Counted from the first letter of the stretch, positions 1-9,251 are shown. The stretch is 64,000 nucleotides of DNA from Bradyrhizobium iriomotense (GCF_030160715.1 NZ_BSOW01000001.1:62001-126000); one strand, 5' to 3'. The notes: generated by a model not told the origin, from the letters alone. Translations and numbers: made by a program.

Positions 1-7
1 AGAACGC

Positions 8-1144
8 ATGCACAGGGACTACGACGTCGCCGTCGTCGGCGGCGGACTGCTCGGCTCCGCCATTGCCTGGGGGCTCGGTCGCCTCGGCAAGCGCGTCGCC
101 GTGCTCGACGAGGGCGACATCGCCAAGCGCGCCTCGCGCGCGAATTTTGCGCTGGTGTGGGTGCAGAGCAAGGGGCTTGGCATGCCCGCCTATACCGTGT
201 GGACAGTGCGCGCGTCGCAAGCCTGGCCCAGCCTCGCCGCCGAGTTGAAGGACCAGACCGGCCTCGACGTCTGCCTCCAGCAGAACGGCGGCTTTCATTT
301 GACGCTCGGCGAGGACGAGTACGAGCAGCGCACCCAGCTCGTCACGCGCATGCACAACCAGGTCGGCGCGGCCGACTACAGGATGGAGATGCTAGGGGCA
401 TCCGAGGTGAAGAAGATGCTGCCGCTGATTGGCCCGGAGGTGTCCGGCGGCAGCTTCTGTCCGTTCGATGGCCACGTCAATTCGCTGCGTACCTTCCGGG
501 CCTTCCATACCGGCTTCAAGGCATTCGGCGTCGATTATTTTCCGGAGCGGCCGGTCTCGGCGATCACGAGAGATAGCGGCGAATTCCGCCTGACGACGCC
601 GCAAGGCGAAATCCGCGCGCACAAGATCGTGCTCGCCGCAGGCAATGCCAACCAGACGCTCGCACCGATGGTCGGTCTCTTCGCGCCGATGGGGCCGACG
701 CGCGGCCAGATCGTGGTGACCGAACGCACCATGCCGTTCCTGCCGCATCCGCTGACGACGATCCGCCAGACCGACGAGGGCACGGTGATGATCGGCGACA
801 GCAAGGAGGACGAGCTCGACGATCGTGCACTGAAGCATTCGATCAGCGCCGTGATGGCGGACCGCGCGCAGCGGATGTTTCCGCATCTGGCGCGGCTCAA
901 CGTGGTCAGGAGCTGGGCCGGCATCCGCGTCATGCCGCAGGACGGCTTTCCGATCTATGACCAGTCGGAAACGCATCCCGGCGCCTTCGTCGCCTGCTGC
1001 CATTCCGGCGTGACTCTGGCCTCCAACCACGCCTTCGAAATCGCGCGCATGGTCGCAGGCGGCGCGCTCGAGCCGGAGCTGGTCGGCGCGTTCTCGGCGC
1101 GCCGCTTTGGCGGCGAGGGCGCGGCGAACAACAGCGGCTACTAG
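8..1144 (+). CDS. FAD-dependent amine/amino-acid dehydrogenase, DAO family (HcnC/OoxB-like)
   Basis: A 378-residue flavoprotein of the DadA/GlpD-type DAO family. The N-terminal dinucleotide fold reads VAVVGGGLLGSAIAWGLG (about residues 7-24), and the C-terminal half has the usual DAO features (SWAGIRVMPQDGFPIYD, about 304-320, then a short CCHSGVTLA segment). It should oxidise a C-N bond of an amine, imino acid or D-amino acid. The gene lies 31 bases before a small 2Fe-2S subunit and a FAD/BFD subunit, the alpha-beta-gamma layout of hydrogen cyanide synthase, opine oxidase and D-hydroxyproline dehydrogenase. Only seven bases precede the start in the window, so the ribosome site and any upstream operon genes cannot be seen. 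The substrate is not deducible; a second DAO gene closes the operon. Confidence 0.85.
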   Translation: MHRDYDVAVVGGGLLGSAIAWGLGRLGKRVAVLDEGDIAKRASRANFALVWVQSKGLGMPAYTVWTVRASQAWPSLAAELKDQTGLDVCLQQNGGFHLTLGEDEYEQRTQLVTRMHNQVGAADYRMEMLGASEVKKMLPLIGPEVSGGSFCPFDGHVNSLRTFRAFHTGFKAFGVDYFPERPVSAITRDSGEFRLTTPQGEIRAHKIVLAAGNANQTLAPMVGLFAPMGPTRGQIVVTERTMPFLPHPLTTIRQTDEGTVMIGDSKEDELDDRALKHSISAVMADRAQRMFPHLARLNVVRSWAGIRVMPQDGFPIYDQSETHPGAFVACCHSGVTLASNHAFEIARMVAGGALEPELVGAFSARRFGGEGAANNSGY

Positions 1145-1175
1145 CGACTTCATGGAAGGGGCCAAGAGGCATCCA

Positions 1176-1472
1176 ATGTTCAGACGATCCGACCAGGACA
1201 AGCGTCCATCGTTGCAGATCTTCGTCGACGGCGTTGCCGTCGAGGCGCGCGAGGGCGACACCGTATCCGCCGCGCTGCTTGCCTCGGGCCGCGACGTGCG
1301 GCGCGCGACCGCGGTGAGCGGTACGCCGCGCTTGCCCTATTGCATGATGGGCGTGTGCTTCGACTGCCTCGTCACCATCGACGGCGTCGGCAACCGCCAG
1401 GGCTGCCTGGTGCCGGTCGCCGCGGGCATGCAGATCGAGATCCAGAAGGGCAAAAGGGAGATCGGCCGATGA
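1176..1472 (+). CDS. (2Fe-2S)-binding small subunit (HcnA/OoxA-like)
   Basis: A 98-residue plant-type ferredoxin subunit. The cluster ligands are visible as CMMGVCFDC followed 17 residues later by the Cys of QGCLVP, the spacing seen in HcnA and opine-oxidase A subunits. It would pass electrons between the flavin subunits and the membrane quinone pool. The frame is open further upstream, into the previous gene, but an AAGAGG site six bases before the ATG at 1176 favours this start. Its stop overlaps the next gene's ATG, so translation is probably coupled. Length fits the family (about 90-110). Confidence 0.85.
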   Translation: MFRRSDQDKRPSLQIFVDGVAVEAREGDTVSAALLASGRDVRRATAVSGTPRLPYCMMGVCFDCLVTIDGVGNRQGCLVPVAAGMQIEIQKGKREIGR

Positions 1473-2887
1473 ACGCTGTTCCTCAGCGCGACGCCTACGA
1501 CGTCGTCGTGATCGGGGCGGGGCCCGCCGGCCTTGCTGCGACCGCGTCCGCGTCAGCAGCCGGCCTGTCGACGCTTTTGCTCGACGAAAACCCGGGCCCG
1601 GGCGGCCAGGTCTGGCGCGCGATCGCATCGACGCCCGTGACTGCGCGCGACCAGCTCGGTGCCGATTACTGGGCGGGTGCCGAGCTCGTCGGCGAGGTGC
1701 GAGCGAGCAAGGCCGAGATCATCCATCGCGCGACCGTCTGGAGTCTGGATCGTCATCTCGAGATCGGGATTTCGGTCGGCGGCGCGTCTGCCTTCGTCAA
1801 GGCGCGGCGCGTGATCCTTGCGACTGGCGCGCTGGAGCGGCCGTTTCCGATTCCGGGCTGGACGCTGCCGGGCGTGATGACCGCGGGCGCCGCGCAGACC
1901 ATGCTGAAATCGTCGGCGCTGGTGCCGGACGGACGCACGGTGATCGCGGGGCAGGGGCCGCTGCTCTGGCTGCTCGCGGCGCAGATCCTGCGCCTCGGCG
2001 GCCGCATCGATCGCATTCTCGATACCACCGAGCGCAAGAACTATCTTGCTGCGCTGCCTCATGCCTTTGCCTTCGTGACCTCGCCTTACTTTATGAAAGG
2101 CCTTGCGATGATGCGCGAGGTGAAGGCGAAGGTACCGGTCACAACTGGCGTGACTGAGCTTACCGCGGCAGGCGAGGGGCAGCTTGCCGGCGTGAGCTAT
2201 GTCGCAGGTAACCGTCGCGAGACAATCCCTGCGGACCTTCTTCTGTTGCATCAGGGCGTCGTGCCCAATGTCAATCTCGCGATGGCGGCGGGCGTCGAGC
2301 ACCGCTGGGATGAGTTGCAACTCTGCTGGTCGCCGGTGATCAACGGCGACGGCGGCACGTCGATCGAGGGCATCGCGATCGCCGGCGACGGTGCCGGCAT
2401 CGGCGGCGCGAACGCCGCGGTGGTTCGCGGCCGCATCGCCGCGCGTGCCGCAATCGAAGCGCTGGCACCCGCCGCCGCCGCGAAGCTCACGCCGATGACC
2501 GCGCTCAAGGCGGCCCTGGCGCAGGCCGAGCGAGGCCGCGCGTTCCTCGACACGCTGTTCCGCCCGGCGCGGCAATTCCGCATTCCCGCTGATGACACCA
2601 TCGTCTGCCGCTGCGAGGAGGTGACGGCCAAGGACATCGTCGATGCCGTCGCGATCGGCGCGACGGGGCCGAACCAGCTCAAGGCCTATCGCCGCACCGG
2701 CATGGGGCCGTGCCAGGGGCGTCTGTGCGGTCTCACCGTCACTGAGCTGATGGCGCAGGCGCGTGGCAAGACCCCGCAGGAGATCGGCTACTACCGGCTG
2801 CGCGCGCCGGTGAAGCCGATCACGCTCGCCGAGCTCGCGGCGATGCCGAAGACGGACGACGACGTCAAGGCAGTGGTGCGCGGATGA
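1469..2887 (+). CDS. FAD/NAD-binding oxidoreductase with BFD-like 2Fe-2S domain (HcnB/OoxA-like)
   Basis: A 472-residue subunit with an N-terminal FAD fold (VVVIGAGPAGLAATASA, about 14-30), a central nucleotide-binding region (about 165-215) and a C-terminal BFD-like iron-sulfur domain with CRCEEVT and GPCQGRLCG, giving four Cys ligands. This is the architecture of HcnB and of the beta subunit of D-hydroxyproline dehydrogenase. The start is the ATG that overlaps the preceding stop (ATGA); an in-frame upstream Met lies inside the previous gene and is unlikely. The gene overlaps the following DAO gene by four bases. It forms the electron-transfer core with the small 2Fe-2S protein. Confidence 0.87.
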   Translation: MNAVPQRDAYDVVVIGAGPAGLAATASASAAGLSTLLLDENPGPGGQVWRAIASTPVTARDQLGADYWAGAELVGEVRASKAEIIHRATVWSLDRHLEIGISVGGASAFVKARRVILATGALERPFPIPGWTLPGVMTAGAAQTMLKSSALVPDGRTVIAGQGPLLWLLAAQILRLGGRIDRILDTTERKNYLAALPHAFAFVTSPYFMKGLAMMREVKAKVPVTTGVTELTAAGEGQLAGVSYVAGNRRETIPADLLLLHQGVVPNVNLAMAAGVEHRWDELQLCWSPVINGDGGTSIEGIAIAGDGAGIGGANAAVVRGRIAARAAIEALAPAAAAKLTPMTALKAALAQAERGRAFLDTLFRPARQFRIPADDTIVCRCEEVTAKDIVDAVAIGATGPNQLKAYRRTGMGPCQGRLCGLTVTELMAQARGKTPQEIGYYRLRAPVKPITLAELAAMPKTDDDVKAVVRG

Positions 2888-4005
2888 CCAGGCTTGCGGA
2901 TGCCATCATCGTGGGTGGCGGTATCCACGGATGCTCGACGGCGCTGCATTTGGCGCTCGCCGGCATGAAGCCGGTGCTGATCGAGAAGGACTATGCCGGC
3001 CGCCACGCCTCCGGCGTCAATGCCGGCGGCGTGCGCCAGCTCGCGCGTGACGTCGCCGAGATCCCGCTCTCGATCCGCTCGATGGGGATCTGGGAGCGGA
3101 TCGAAGAACTGCTCGACGATGATTGCAGCTTCGAGAGCCACGGGCAGGTTCTGGTCGCGGAGAACGAGACCGAGCTTGCGGCCTACCGCGCGCGCGTCGC
3201 CGAGCTGAACGCGCTCGGCTTCACGCATGAGGAGCTGATCGACGGCGCAGAGCTGCGGCGGCTGGTGCCCGCGGTGGCCGACACCTGTCCCGGCGGCGTG
3301 GTCTCGCGCCGCGATGGCGCGGCCAATCCTGCCCAGACGACCACGGCGTTTCGGCGCAAGGCGGAACTGCTGGGCGCAACGGTCCGTGAGGGCGTGGCCG
3401 CAAGCAATGTGCGCCGCGAGGGCGATCTTTGGTGCGTCGATGTCGGCGCCGACACCTATGCCGCACCCGTGCTGGTCAACGCCGCCGGCGCGTGGGCGGG
3501 ACGTATCGCCGCATCGCTCGGCGAGCCGGTGCCGGTCGAGACCGTGGCGCCGATGCTGATGATCACGTCACGCGTGCCGCATTTCATCGACCCTGTCGTG
3601 ATCCTGCGCGGCCGCAAGCTGTCCTTCAAGCAGTTCAAGAACGGCACCGTGCTGATCGGCGGCGGTCATCTGGCAACCCCGGACCAGGACCGTAACGAGA
3701 CGGTGTTGGACTGGAAGAGCCTCGCCGTCAGCGCGCGCACCGTGTTCGAGCTGTTTCCGGTGATGCGCGATGCCACCATCATGCGCGCCTGGGCCGGCAT
3801 CGAGGCGCGGACCAAAGATGAGCTGCCCGTTTTGGGTCCGAGCGCGCGCCATGCCGGGCTCTATCACCAGTTCGGCTTCTCGCTGCATGGCTTCCAGCTC
3901 GGCCCGGGTGCCGGCGCCGTCATGGCGGAGCTGATCGTCAATGGCGGCACCCAGACCCGGATCGGCGATCTCGGCATCGACCGCTTCCGTTCCTTCACCT
4001 CCTAG
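2884..4005 (+). CDS. FAD-dependent oxidoreductase, DAO family (second flavin subunit)
   Basis: A 373-residue DAO-family flavoprotein. The FAD motif is AIIVGGGIHGCSTALHLALAG (start of protein, about 7-27, shown here by its GGGIHG core); a FAD-contacting VNAAGAWAG follows at about 198-206 and the tail has RAWAGIEARTKDELPVLGP. It resembles sarcosine oxidase beta/opine oxidase B subunits. It overlaps the preceding FAD/BFD gene (ATGA). It is distinct from the DAO gene at the start of the operon, so the complex may use two alternative catalytic flavin subunits, or one DAO may act on the product of the other. The substrate cannot be read from sequence. Confidence 0.85.
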   Translation: MTRLADAIIVGGGIHGCSTALHLALAGMKPVLIEKDYAGRHASGVNAGGVRQLARDVAEIPLSIRSMGIWERIEELLDDDCSFESHGQVLVAENETELAAYRARVAELNALGFTHEELIDGAELRRLVPAVADTCPGGVVSRRDGAANPAQTTTAFRRKAELLGATVREGVAASNVRREGDLWCVDVGADTYAAPVLVNAAGAWAGRIAASLGEPVPVETVAPMLMITSRVPHFIDPVVILRGRKLSFKQFKNGTVLIGGGHLATPDQDRNETVLDWKSLAVSARTVFELFPVMRDATIMRAWAGIEARTKDELPVLGPSARHAGLYHQFGFSLHGFQLGPGAGAVMAELIVNGGTQTRIGDLGIDRFRSFTS

Positions 4006-4022
4006 AACAAACAAGGGGACTC

Positions 4023-4370
4023 ATGACCATCACCCGTAACATCCGCACGCCGATCATGCACCGCGCCGTCGAGGCCAACGGCTTTGTGTTCGTCGGCGGT
4101 ACGATCGCCGACGACACCAGCGTGTCGATGGGCGAGCAGACCCGCAACATCCTCGGCAAGATCGCAGGCTATCTGAAGGAGGTGGGCAGCGATGCCTCCC
4201 GCATCGTCAGCGCCTCGATCTTCGTGACCGATCTGTCGAAGAAGAAGGAGATGGATGCGGTCTGGACCGAGTTCTTCGGCGACAATCTGCCGGCGCGTGC
4301 AACCGTCGGCGTCGCCGATCTCGGCGGCAGCGCCCTGATCGAGGTCGTCGTCACCGCACTCAAAGGCTGA
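4023..4370 (+). CDS. RidA family (YjgF/UK114) enamine/imine deaminase
   Basis: A 115-residue RidA-family protein, the usual length. It ends with a family-typical tail (ARATVGVADLGGSALIEVVV) that holds the substrate-binding Arg at about 98 and the Glu near the end. RidA proteins hydrolyse reactive 2-aminoacrylate-type enamines/imines to ketoacids plus ammonia. It lies 17 bases after the second DAO flavoprotein, with an AAGGGG ribosome site before the ATG. The context suggests it clears the imine products of the dehydrogenase operon. It converges with a flavin oxidoreductase gene with only three bases between the two stops, and no terminator hairpin is visible. Confidence 0.9.
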   Translation: MTITRNIRTPIMHRAVEANGFVFVGGTIADDTSVSMGEQTRNILGKIAGYLKEVGSDASRIVSASIFVTDLSKKKEMDAVWTEFFGDNLPARATVGVADLGGSALIEVVVTALKG

Positions 4371-4373
4371 GGG

Positions 4374-5411
4374 TCAGCCCTCAGCCATCATCTCGCGGAC
4401 CATCGGGATCACCCGGCTGCCGTAGAGCTCGATGCTGCGCATCAGCTTCTCATGGGGCAGGGGGCCCGCGGAATATTTGAGCTGGAAGCGCGAGATGCCG
4501 AGCGCCTTTGCGGTCGCGGCGATCTTGCGCGCGACCGTCTCGGGCGAGCCGACATAGAGCGAGCCGTGATCGGCTTCGTGCACGAACTCTTCGCGGCCCA
4601 TCGGCGGCCAGCCGCGTTCCCTGCCGATGCGATCGCGCATGGTCTTGTAGTCGCTCCACAGCTCCTCGCGCGCCTGTGCGTCGGTCGCGGCGACGTAGCC
4701 GGGCGAGTGCACGCCGATCGGCTTCACCGCGCGGCCGAACTCCTTGTAGGCGCGGTGATAGAGTTCGACGTAAGGCGAAAAGCGCTTGGGATCGCCGCCG
4801 ATGATCGCGAGCATCAAGGGCAGATCGTAATGCGCGGCGCGCACCACCGATTCCGGGCTGCCGCCGACGCCGATCCAGGTCTTGAGCTGGCCGTGCTCGA
4901 CCGGCGGATAGACGAGCTGGTTCTTCAGCGGCGGTCGCAGCTTGCCTTCCCAGGTGACCGGCTTCTGGGAGAGAAGTGCGGCGAATAGGTCGAGTTTTTC
5001 CTCGAACAGCTCCTCGTAACGGCGCAGGTCGAAGCCGAACAGCGGGAAGGACTCCGTGAACGAGCCGCGTCCGAGGATCACCTCGGCGCGCCCGTTCGAC
5101 AGCGAATCCAGTGTCGCAAAGCGCTGGAACACGCGGATGGGGTCGTCCGAGGAGAGCACCGTCACGGCGGAGCCGAGATGGATGCGCTTGGTGCGGGCCG
5201 CAATTGCCGCGAGCGCGACTTCCGGCGATGAGATCGCGAAATCGGCGCGGTGATGCTCGCCGAGCCCGATGAAGTCGATGCCGAGCTCGTCCGCCAGCAC
5301 GGCCTCCTCGACGACGTTGCGGATCACCTGCGCATGCGGCAGCGGTGCGCCGCTTGCGTCCTTGGTGACGTCGCCAAAGGTATCCAGTCCGAATTCGAGC
5401 GGTGCGGTCAT
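4374..5411 (-). CDS. LLM class flavin-dependent oxidoreductase
   Basis: A 345-residue luciferase-like (LLM) monooxygenase family protein. Family marks include GLDTFGDV near the N-terminus, FIGLGEHHRADFAISSPEV (about 45-63) for the beta-strand with the conserved His pair, and ILGRGSFTESFPLFG (about 110-124). Such enzymes use reduced FMN to oxidise an aliphatic substrate. I take the start as the ATG at 5411, preceded by AAGAGA; an in-frame Met eight codons upstream is possible. It is convergent with the RidA operon and shows no clear functional partner. The substrate is unknown. Confidence 0.85.
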   Translation of the reverse strand: MTAPLEFGLDTFGDVTKDASGAPLPHAQVIRNVVEEAVLADELGIDFIGLGEHHRADFAISSPEVALAAIAARTKRIHLGSAVTVLSSDDPIRVFQRFATLDSLSNGRAEVILGRGSFTESFPLFGFDLRRYEELFEEKLDLFAALLSQKPVTWEGKLRPPLKNQLVYPPVEHGQLKTWIGVGGSPESVVRAAHYDLPLMLAIIGGDPKRFSPYVELYHRAYKEFGRAVKPIGVHSPGYVAATDAQAREELWSDYKTMRDRIGRERGWPPMGREEFVHEADHGSLYVGSPETVARKIAATAKALGISRFQLKYSAGPLPHEKLMRSIELYGSRVIPMVREMMAEG

Positions 5412-5539
5412 TGATCGGGTCTCTTGGGAAAGCACGCCGATATCTAATCGCCGGCTTTACCGTCACAAGACCGCTTCAGGAAATGCACGGTTTCCGTTTC
5501 GCCACCACCGATTCTGCCGATCGCCGTGGCGGGCCCGTA

Positions 5540-5785
5540 TCAAGGCACGAATTTTTCCGTCATCGCCTCGGGCGCGCGCGCCTGGAGAACGCGGCGCTTC
5601 AACTGCTTCAGCTCCTTGATTTCGGCGACGATGGCCTCGACGGCCCGCTTCTGCTGCTGGCGCAGCGTGCGTTGGTCCTTGACGGGAAGGGGCCTCTTGC
5701 CCTTCGACGACTGGATCACCTCGCGTGCGAGCTTCCGCAGCGTGTCGAGCTCCGCCTTGATCGCGTTCCTTCCTGCTGTCGTCAT
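5540..5785 (-). CDS. small charged coiled-coil protein, function unknown
   Basis: An 81-residue Lys/Arg/Glu/Gln-rich protein with no Cys, no signal peptide and no membrane segment. Heptad-like runs (AELDTLRKLAREVIQ and IVAEIKELKQLKRR) suggest two helices around a short linker. I do not recognise a family. The start at 5785 is chosen because AAGGGAG lies seven bases before it; a Met two codons upstream sits too close to that site. It follows the helicase gene on the same strand after about 60 bases, so it may be co-transcribed, but nothing in the sequence ties the functions together. Confidence 0.6.
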   Translation of the reverse strand: MTTAGRNAIKAELDTLRKLAREVIQSSKGKRPLPVKDQRTLRQQQKRAVEAIVAEIKELKQLKRRVLQARAPEAMTEKFVP

Positions 5786-5845
5786 CTCCATGCTCCCTTG
5801 GAATTTGTGCTCGGAATTCGTGAGGCTTCGTGCGCGTGTCCTGCA

Positions 5846-7909
5846 TTAGCGCCACATGCCCCGCATCCTGGCTCCGATATCGATCTTCGGCCCCTGCGCC
5901 GCGGTCCGCGCCGTGCCGGCTTGTGCCTTCGGCCAGGTCGTCCGCTCGAACAGCGGCACCAGCGCTTCCGGAATGAAGCGGGTGCGCGAGGCGTAGACGT
6001 GCCGGTCGCCCGAGGCGGCCTGACCGTGGGTGAAAAAACGCTGCGGCACGACCAAATGCAAGTCGTCCTTGGCACGGGTCATCGCAACGTAGAGCAGGCG
6101 GCGCTCCTCCTCCAGCTCGGCGCTCGTGCCGGCGCCGAGATCGGACGGCATGCAGCCGTCGACGACGTTGAGCAGGAATACCGACTTCCATTCCTGGCCC
6201 TTGGCGGAGTGAATGGTGGAGAGGATCAGATAGTCCTCGTCGAGTAGGGGAACGCCGGCCTGGTCGGACGTCGCATCCGGCGGATCGAGCGTAAGCTCGG
6301 TGAGGAATTTTTCGCGCGAGACATAGCCGCTCGCGATCTGCTCGAGCTGCACGAGATCGGCGCGGCGCGTCTCGGCATCCTCGTGGATGCGGTCGAGATG
6401 CGGCTCGTACCAGAGTCGCGCGCGCTCGAGATCGGCCGGCCATTCGGAATAGCTGAGGTTCTCGACCGTGCGGGTGAAGGCGGTCCAGTCCTCGCCGGTA
6501 CGCGGCGGCGCGGGAAGTTTTGTGAGCGCGGCAAGCGGCGAGGGGCTCTCCGCCATGTGGTCGAGCACGCGCTGCGCGGTTGCAGGTCCGACCCCCGGCA
6601 ACAGATGCAGGATGCGAAAGCCCGCGACGCGGTCGCGCGGGTTCTCGATGAAGCGCAGCAGCGCGAGCATGTCCTTGACATGGGCGGCGTCGAGGAATTT
6701 CAGCCCGCCGAACTTGACGAAGGGGATGTTGCGGCGAGTGAGTTCGATTTCCAGCGGGCCGGAGTGCGAGGAGGTGCGGAACAGCACTGCCTGGTGCTTG
6801 AGCAGCGATCCCTGCTCGCGATTGGCCAGGACCTGCTCGACGATGTAGCGCGCCTGCTCGGCCTCGTCGCGCACGGCGACGAGCTGCGGCTTGTGCGAGG
6901 AGGTGCGGTCGGTCCAGAGGTTCTTGGTGAAGCGCTCGCGTGCAAGGCCGATCACGCCATTGGCGGCCGCCAGCACCGGCTGCGTCGAGCGGTAGTTGCG
7001 GTCGAGCGTAATGATCTCGGCGCGCGGCGAAAAACTTTGCGGGAACTCGAGGATGTTGCGCACGGTGGCGGCGCGGAAGGAATAGATCGACTGCGCATCG
7101 TCGCCGACCACGGTGAGGCCGCGGCCTTCCGGCTTCAGCGCCAGCAGGATGGTGGATTGCAGGCGGTTGGTGTCCTGATATTCGTCGACCAGCACGTGAT
7201 CGAAGCGGCCGCCGATCTCTTCCGCGATCAGCGCGTCGCTCATCATCTGCGACCAATAGAGCAGGAGGTCGTCGTAATCGAGCACGTGCTGCGCCTGCTT
7301 GGCCTCGACATAGGCCGCGAATAGCCGCTTCAGCTCGGAAGCCCAGCCCGCGCACCACGGATAATGCTGGCCGAGCACCTTCTCGATCTCCATCTCGGCA
7401 TTGACGCAGCGGGAATAGATCGACAGGCAGGTGCCCTTGGCGGGAAAACGGCTTTCGGTCCGCGACAATCCGCAGTCGTGCCGGACCAGATTCATCAGGT
7501 CGGCGGAATCCTCGCGGTCGTGGATGGTGAAGGCGGGATCGACGCCGATCCGCTCGGCATATTCGCGCAACAGCCGCGCGCCGATGCCGTGGAAGGTTCC
7601 TGCCCAGCTCAAGGCGTCGCGCATGATGGCGGCGTTGTTCTCGCCCAGCACCTTTCTGGCGATACGCTCCACGCGAGCCGCCATCTCGGCTGCGGCGCGT
7701 CGCGAAAACGTCATCAGCAGGATCCGGCGCGGATCGGCGCCCGCGACGATCAGATGGGCGACCCGGTGGGCCAGCGTGTTGGTCTTGCCGGAGCCGGCTC
7801 CGGCAATGACGAGGAGAGGGCCGGCCACGGTGCTGTCATCAGCCACGCCATGCTCGACGGCGCGGCGCTGCTCGGCATTCAGCGTGTCCAGATATGTCGC
7901 AGCCGCCAC
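5846..7909 (-). CDS. ATP-dependent DNA helicase, UvrD/Rep/PcrA superfamily 1A
   Basis: A 687-residue SF1A helicase. Motifs in order: Q motif/LNAEQRRAVEHG (about 7-18), Walker A AGAGSGKTNTLAHR (about 35-48), motif II LVDEYQDTN, motif III VVGDDAQSIYSFR, motif IV LDRNYRST, motif V ILSTIHSAKGQEWKSVF and motif VI LLYVAMTRAK. It unwinds DNA 3'-5' and probably acts in repair or replication restart. The frame is open upstream to a TTG at 7960, but a GTG at 7909 gives a protein beginning right before the conserved Q motif, so I prefer that start. At about 690 residues it is close to the family length. It is divergent from the TMEM175-like gene. Confidence 0.88.
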   Translation of the reverse strand: MAAATYLDTLNAEQRRAVEHGVADDSTVAGPLLVIAGAGSGKTNTLAHRVAHLIVAGADPRRILLMTFSRRAAAEMAARVERIARKVLGENNAAIMRDALSWAGTFHGIGARLLREYAERIGVDPAFTIHDREDSADLMNLVRHDCGLSRTESRFPAKGTCLSIYSRCVNAEMEIEKVLGQHYPWCAGWASELKRLFAAYVEAKQAQHVLDYDDLLLYWSQMMSDALIAEEIGGRFDHVLVDEYQDTNRLQSTILLALKPEGRGLTVVGDDAQSIYSFRAATVRNILEFPQSFSPRAEIITLDRNYRSTQPVLAAANGVIGLARERFTKNLWTDRTSSHKPQLVAVRDEAEQARYIVEQVLANREQGSLLKHQAVLFRTSSHSGPLEIELTRRNIPFVKFGGLKFLDAAHVKDMLALLRFIENPRDRVAGFRILHLLPGVGPATAQRVLDHMAESPSPLAALTKLPAPPRTGEDWTAFTRTVENLSYSEWPADLERARLWYEPHLDRIHEDAETRRADLVQLEQIASGYVSREKFLTELTLDPPDATSDQAGVPLLDEDYLILSTIHSAKGQEWKSVFLLNVVDGCMPSDLGAGTSAELEEERRLLYVAMTRAKDDLHLVVPQRFFTHGQAASGDRHVYASRTRFIPEALVPLFERTTWPKAQAGTARTAAQGPKIDIGARMRGMWR

Positions 7910-8038
7910 GAATCGCCCCAGTGAAAGCCGCAGATTCTGCGATCCCGAGGCGATCCGCAATGCGGCTGGACGGGGGGCGCGTTAGGATTTAGGGGACAGG
8001 ACGGGGCCTCGAGTTCCAGCCCCGAGAGGGGTGCGCAG

Positions 8039-8641
8039 ATGACCGACGTCACGACCGACCTCAGGACGGACCAGTTCGAGATGCGCCGGCTGGAATCGCT
8101 GAGCAACACCATCTTCGGCGTGGCGATGACGCTGCTCGCCAACGACCTGCCCAAGGCCGGTGAGTTCAAGGAGATGCCGACCTGGCACGATCTCGGCCAG
8201 CTCTATTCCGGCCGTATCGGCGGCCTGATCCTGAGCTTCATCATCGCGGGGGTGTTCTGGATCAGCCATCACCGCCGGCTTGCGCGCCAGCCGGAGGCCG
8301 GCCGCGACGTGGTGCTGCTCAATCTGATATTCCTGCTGTCGATCATCCTGCTGCCGGTGACCAACGGGCTCTATACCAACTACAACATGAGCAATGCGGT
8401 TGCCGTCCTCTACGGCCTGCATCTCACCGTGATCGCCGGCCTCAATGCCTGGCTTTGGTGGCTGGTGTTCGGCGGCTGGCGCCATGAATTCGTCGCGGCG
8501 CTGTTTCCGCTCGTCGTATTCCTGCCCGGCACGGCGGTGGCGGCGGTCGCGCCGCAATACGCGGCCTATGTCTGGTTTCTCGCTTTCGGGGCACTCCTGA
8601 TCCGCCGCCTCGCCAGCGCGCCGCCGGCAAGTGATGCTTAG
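8039..8641 (+). CDS. TMEM175/DUF1211 family membrane protein, possible K+ channel
   Basis: A 200-residue integral membrane protein with about five or six hydrophobic segments, including GLILSFIIAGVFWISHHRR (about 62-80) and LLNLIFLLSIILLPVTN. The first helix carries the TMEM175 hallmark region, here RRLESLSNTIFGVAMTLL, where the usual FSD/FSN filter motif appears as LSN. Bacterial TMEM175 proteins conduct potassium, and the LSN variant makes channel activity an inference. A GAGAGGGG ribosome site precedes the ATG. It is convergent with the YCII gene, whose stop is 15 bases away. Confidence 0.75.
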   Translation: MTDVTTDLRTDQFEMRRLESLSNTIFGVAMTLLANDLPKAGEFKEMPTWHDLGQLYSGRIGGLILSFIIAGVFWISHHRRLARQPEAGRDVVLLNLIFLLSIILLPVTNGLYTNYNMSNAVAVLYGLHLTVIAGLNAWLWWLVFGGWRHEFVAALFPLVVFLPGTAVAAVAPQYAAYVWFLAFGALLIRRLASAPPASDA

Positions 8642-8656
8642 TGGCGGCGTGCTCGC

Positions 8657-9043
8657 TCAAGTCTCGGCGGCCGTCGCGCCAAACCCATCGGCCGGCAGGA
8701 AAAGCTTGATCGGGCGGATCTCGTAGACCGCGCTCGGATTGACCTTGCGCAGCTCCCGCGCGGCCGCGATCGCTCCGGCCTCGTCTGGAAACTCCATGAT
8801 GTAGAAGCCGAGGAGCTGCTCCTTGGTCTCGGCAAAGGGGCCATCCAGCACTATCCCTGCGCCGGGGCCGCGCAGCGTGCGCGCCTTGGCGGTGCCGTCG
8901 AGCCGGGCCGTCGGCCCGAAATGTCCCTTGGCTTTCAAGGGTTCTCGGACCTTGCGAAGCCCCGCCATGACGGCGGCATCCTCGTCTTTCGTCCAGGACA
9001 TGACCTCGCTTTCCACGTGATAGGCCAGGATGGCGTAGAGCAT
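8657..9043 (-). CDS. YCII-related domain protein
   Basis: A 128-residue YCII-domain protein. It begins MLYAILAYHVE and continues with GPTARLDGTAKARTLRG and the family core VLDGPFAETKEQLLGFYIME (about 78-97), typical of YCII/PhnB-type proteins often found beside ECF sigma factors; no such sigma factor is present here. The fold is ferredoxin-like, and the biochemical role is generally unknown. The ATG at 9043 follows a GAGGTGA ribosome site; the frame stays open upstream but the family starts here. It is divergent from a 59-codon ORF at 9252. Confidence 0.8.
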   Translation of the reverse strand: MLYAILAYHVESEVMSWTKDEDAAVMAGLRKVREPLKAKGHFGPTARLDGTAKARTLRGPGAGIVLDGPFAETKEQLLGFYIMEFPDEAGAIAAARELRKVNPSAVYEIRPIKLFLPADGFGATAAET

Positions 9044-9251
9044 CGTCACCTCGCTTGTTTTGCACCTTTGCCGGTTCGAAGGACGTATGACGGCCGATGA
9101 GTCCGACAATCGCCGATCAGGAAATATTGCGTGATCACGCGGGCAGCGAAACCGTCTTGAAACCCGATTGTCCGGCTTCGCCTTGAACGTGGGTTCCCGC
9201 GATCGCGACTGATGGCGACGAAGAACACGACAGGCAGCGGCGGAGGCGGCA

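Noticed and set aside
5463..7358. 631-codon minus-strand frame
   Set aside because: Same strand but different frame from the helicase, which has all SF1A motifs; this is a frame shadow.
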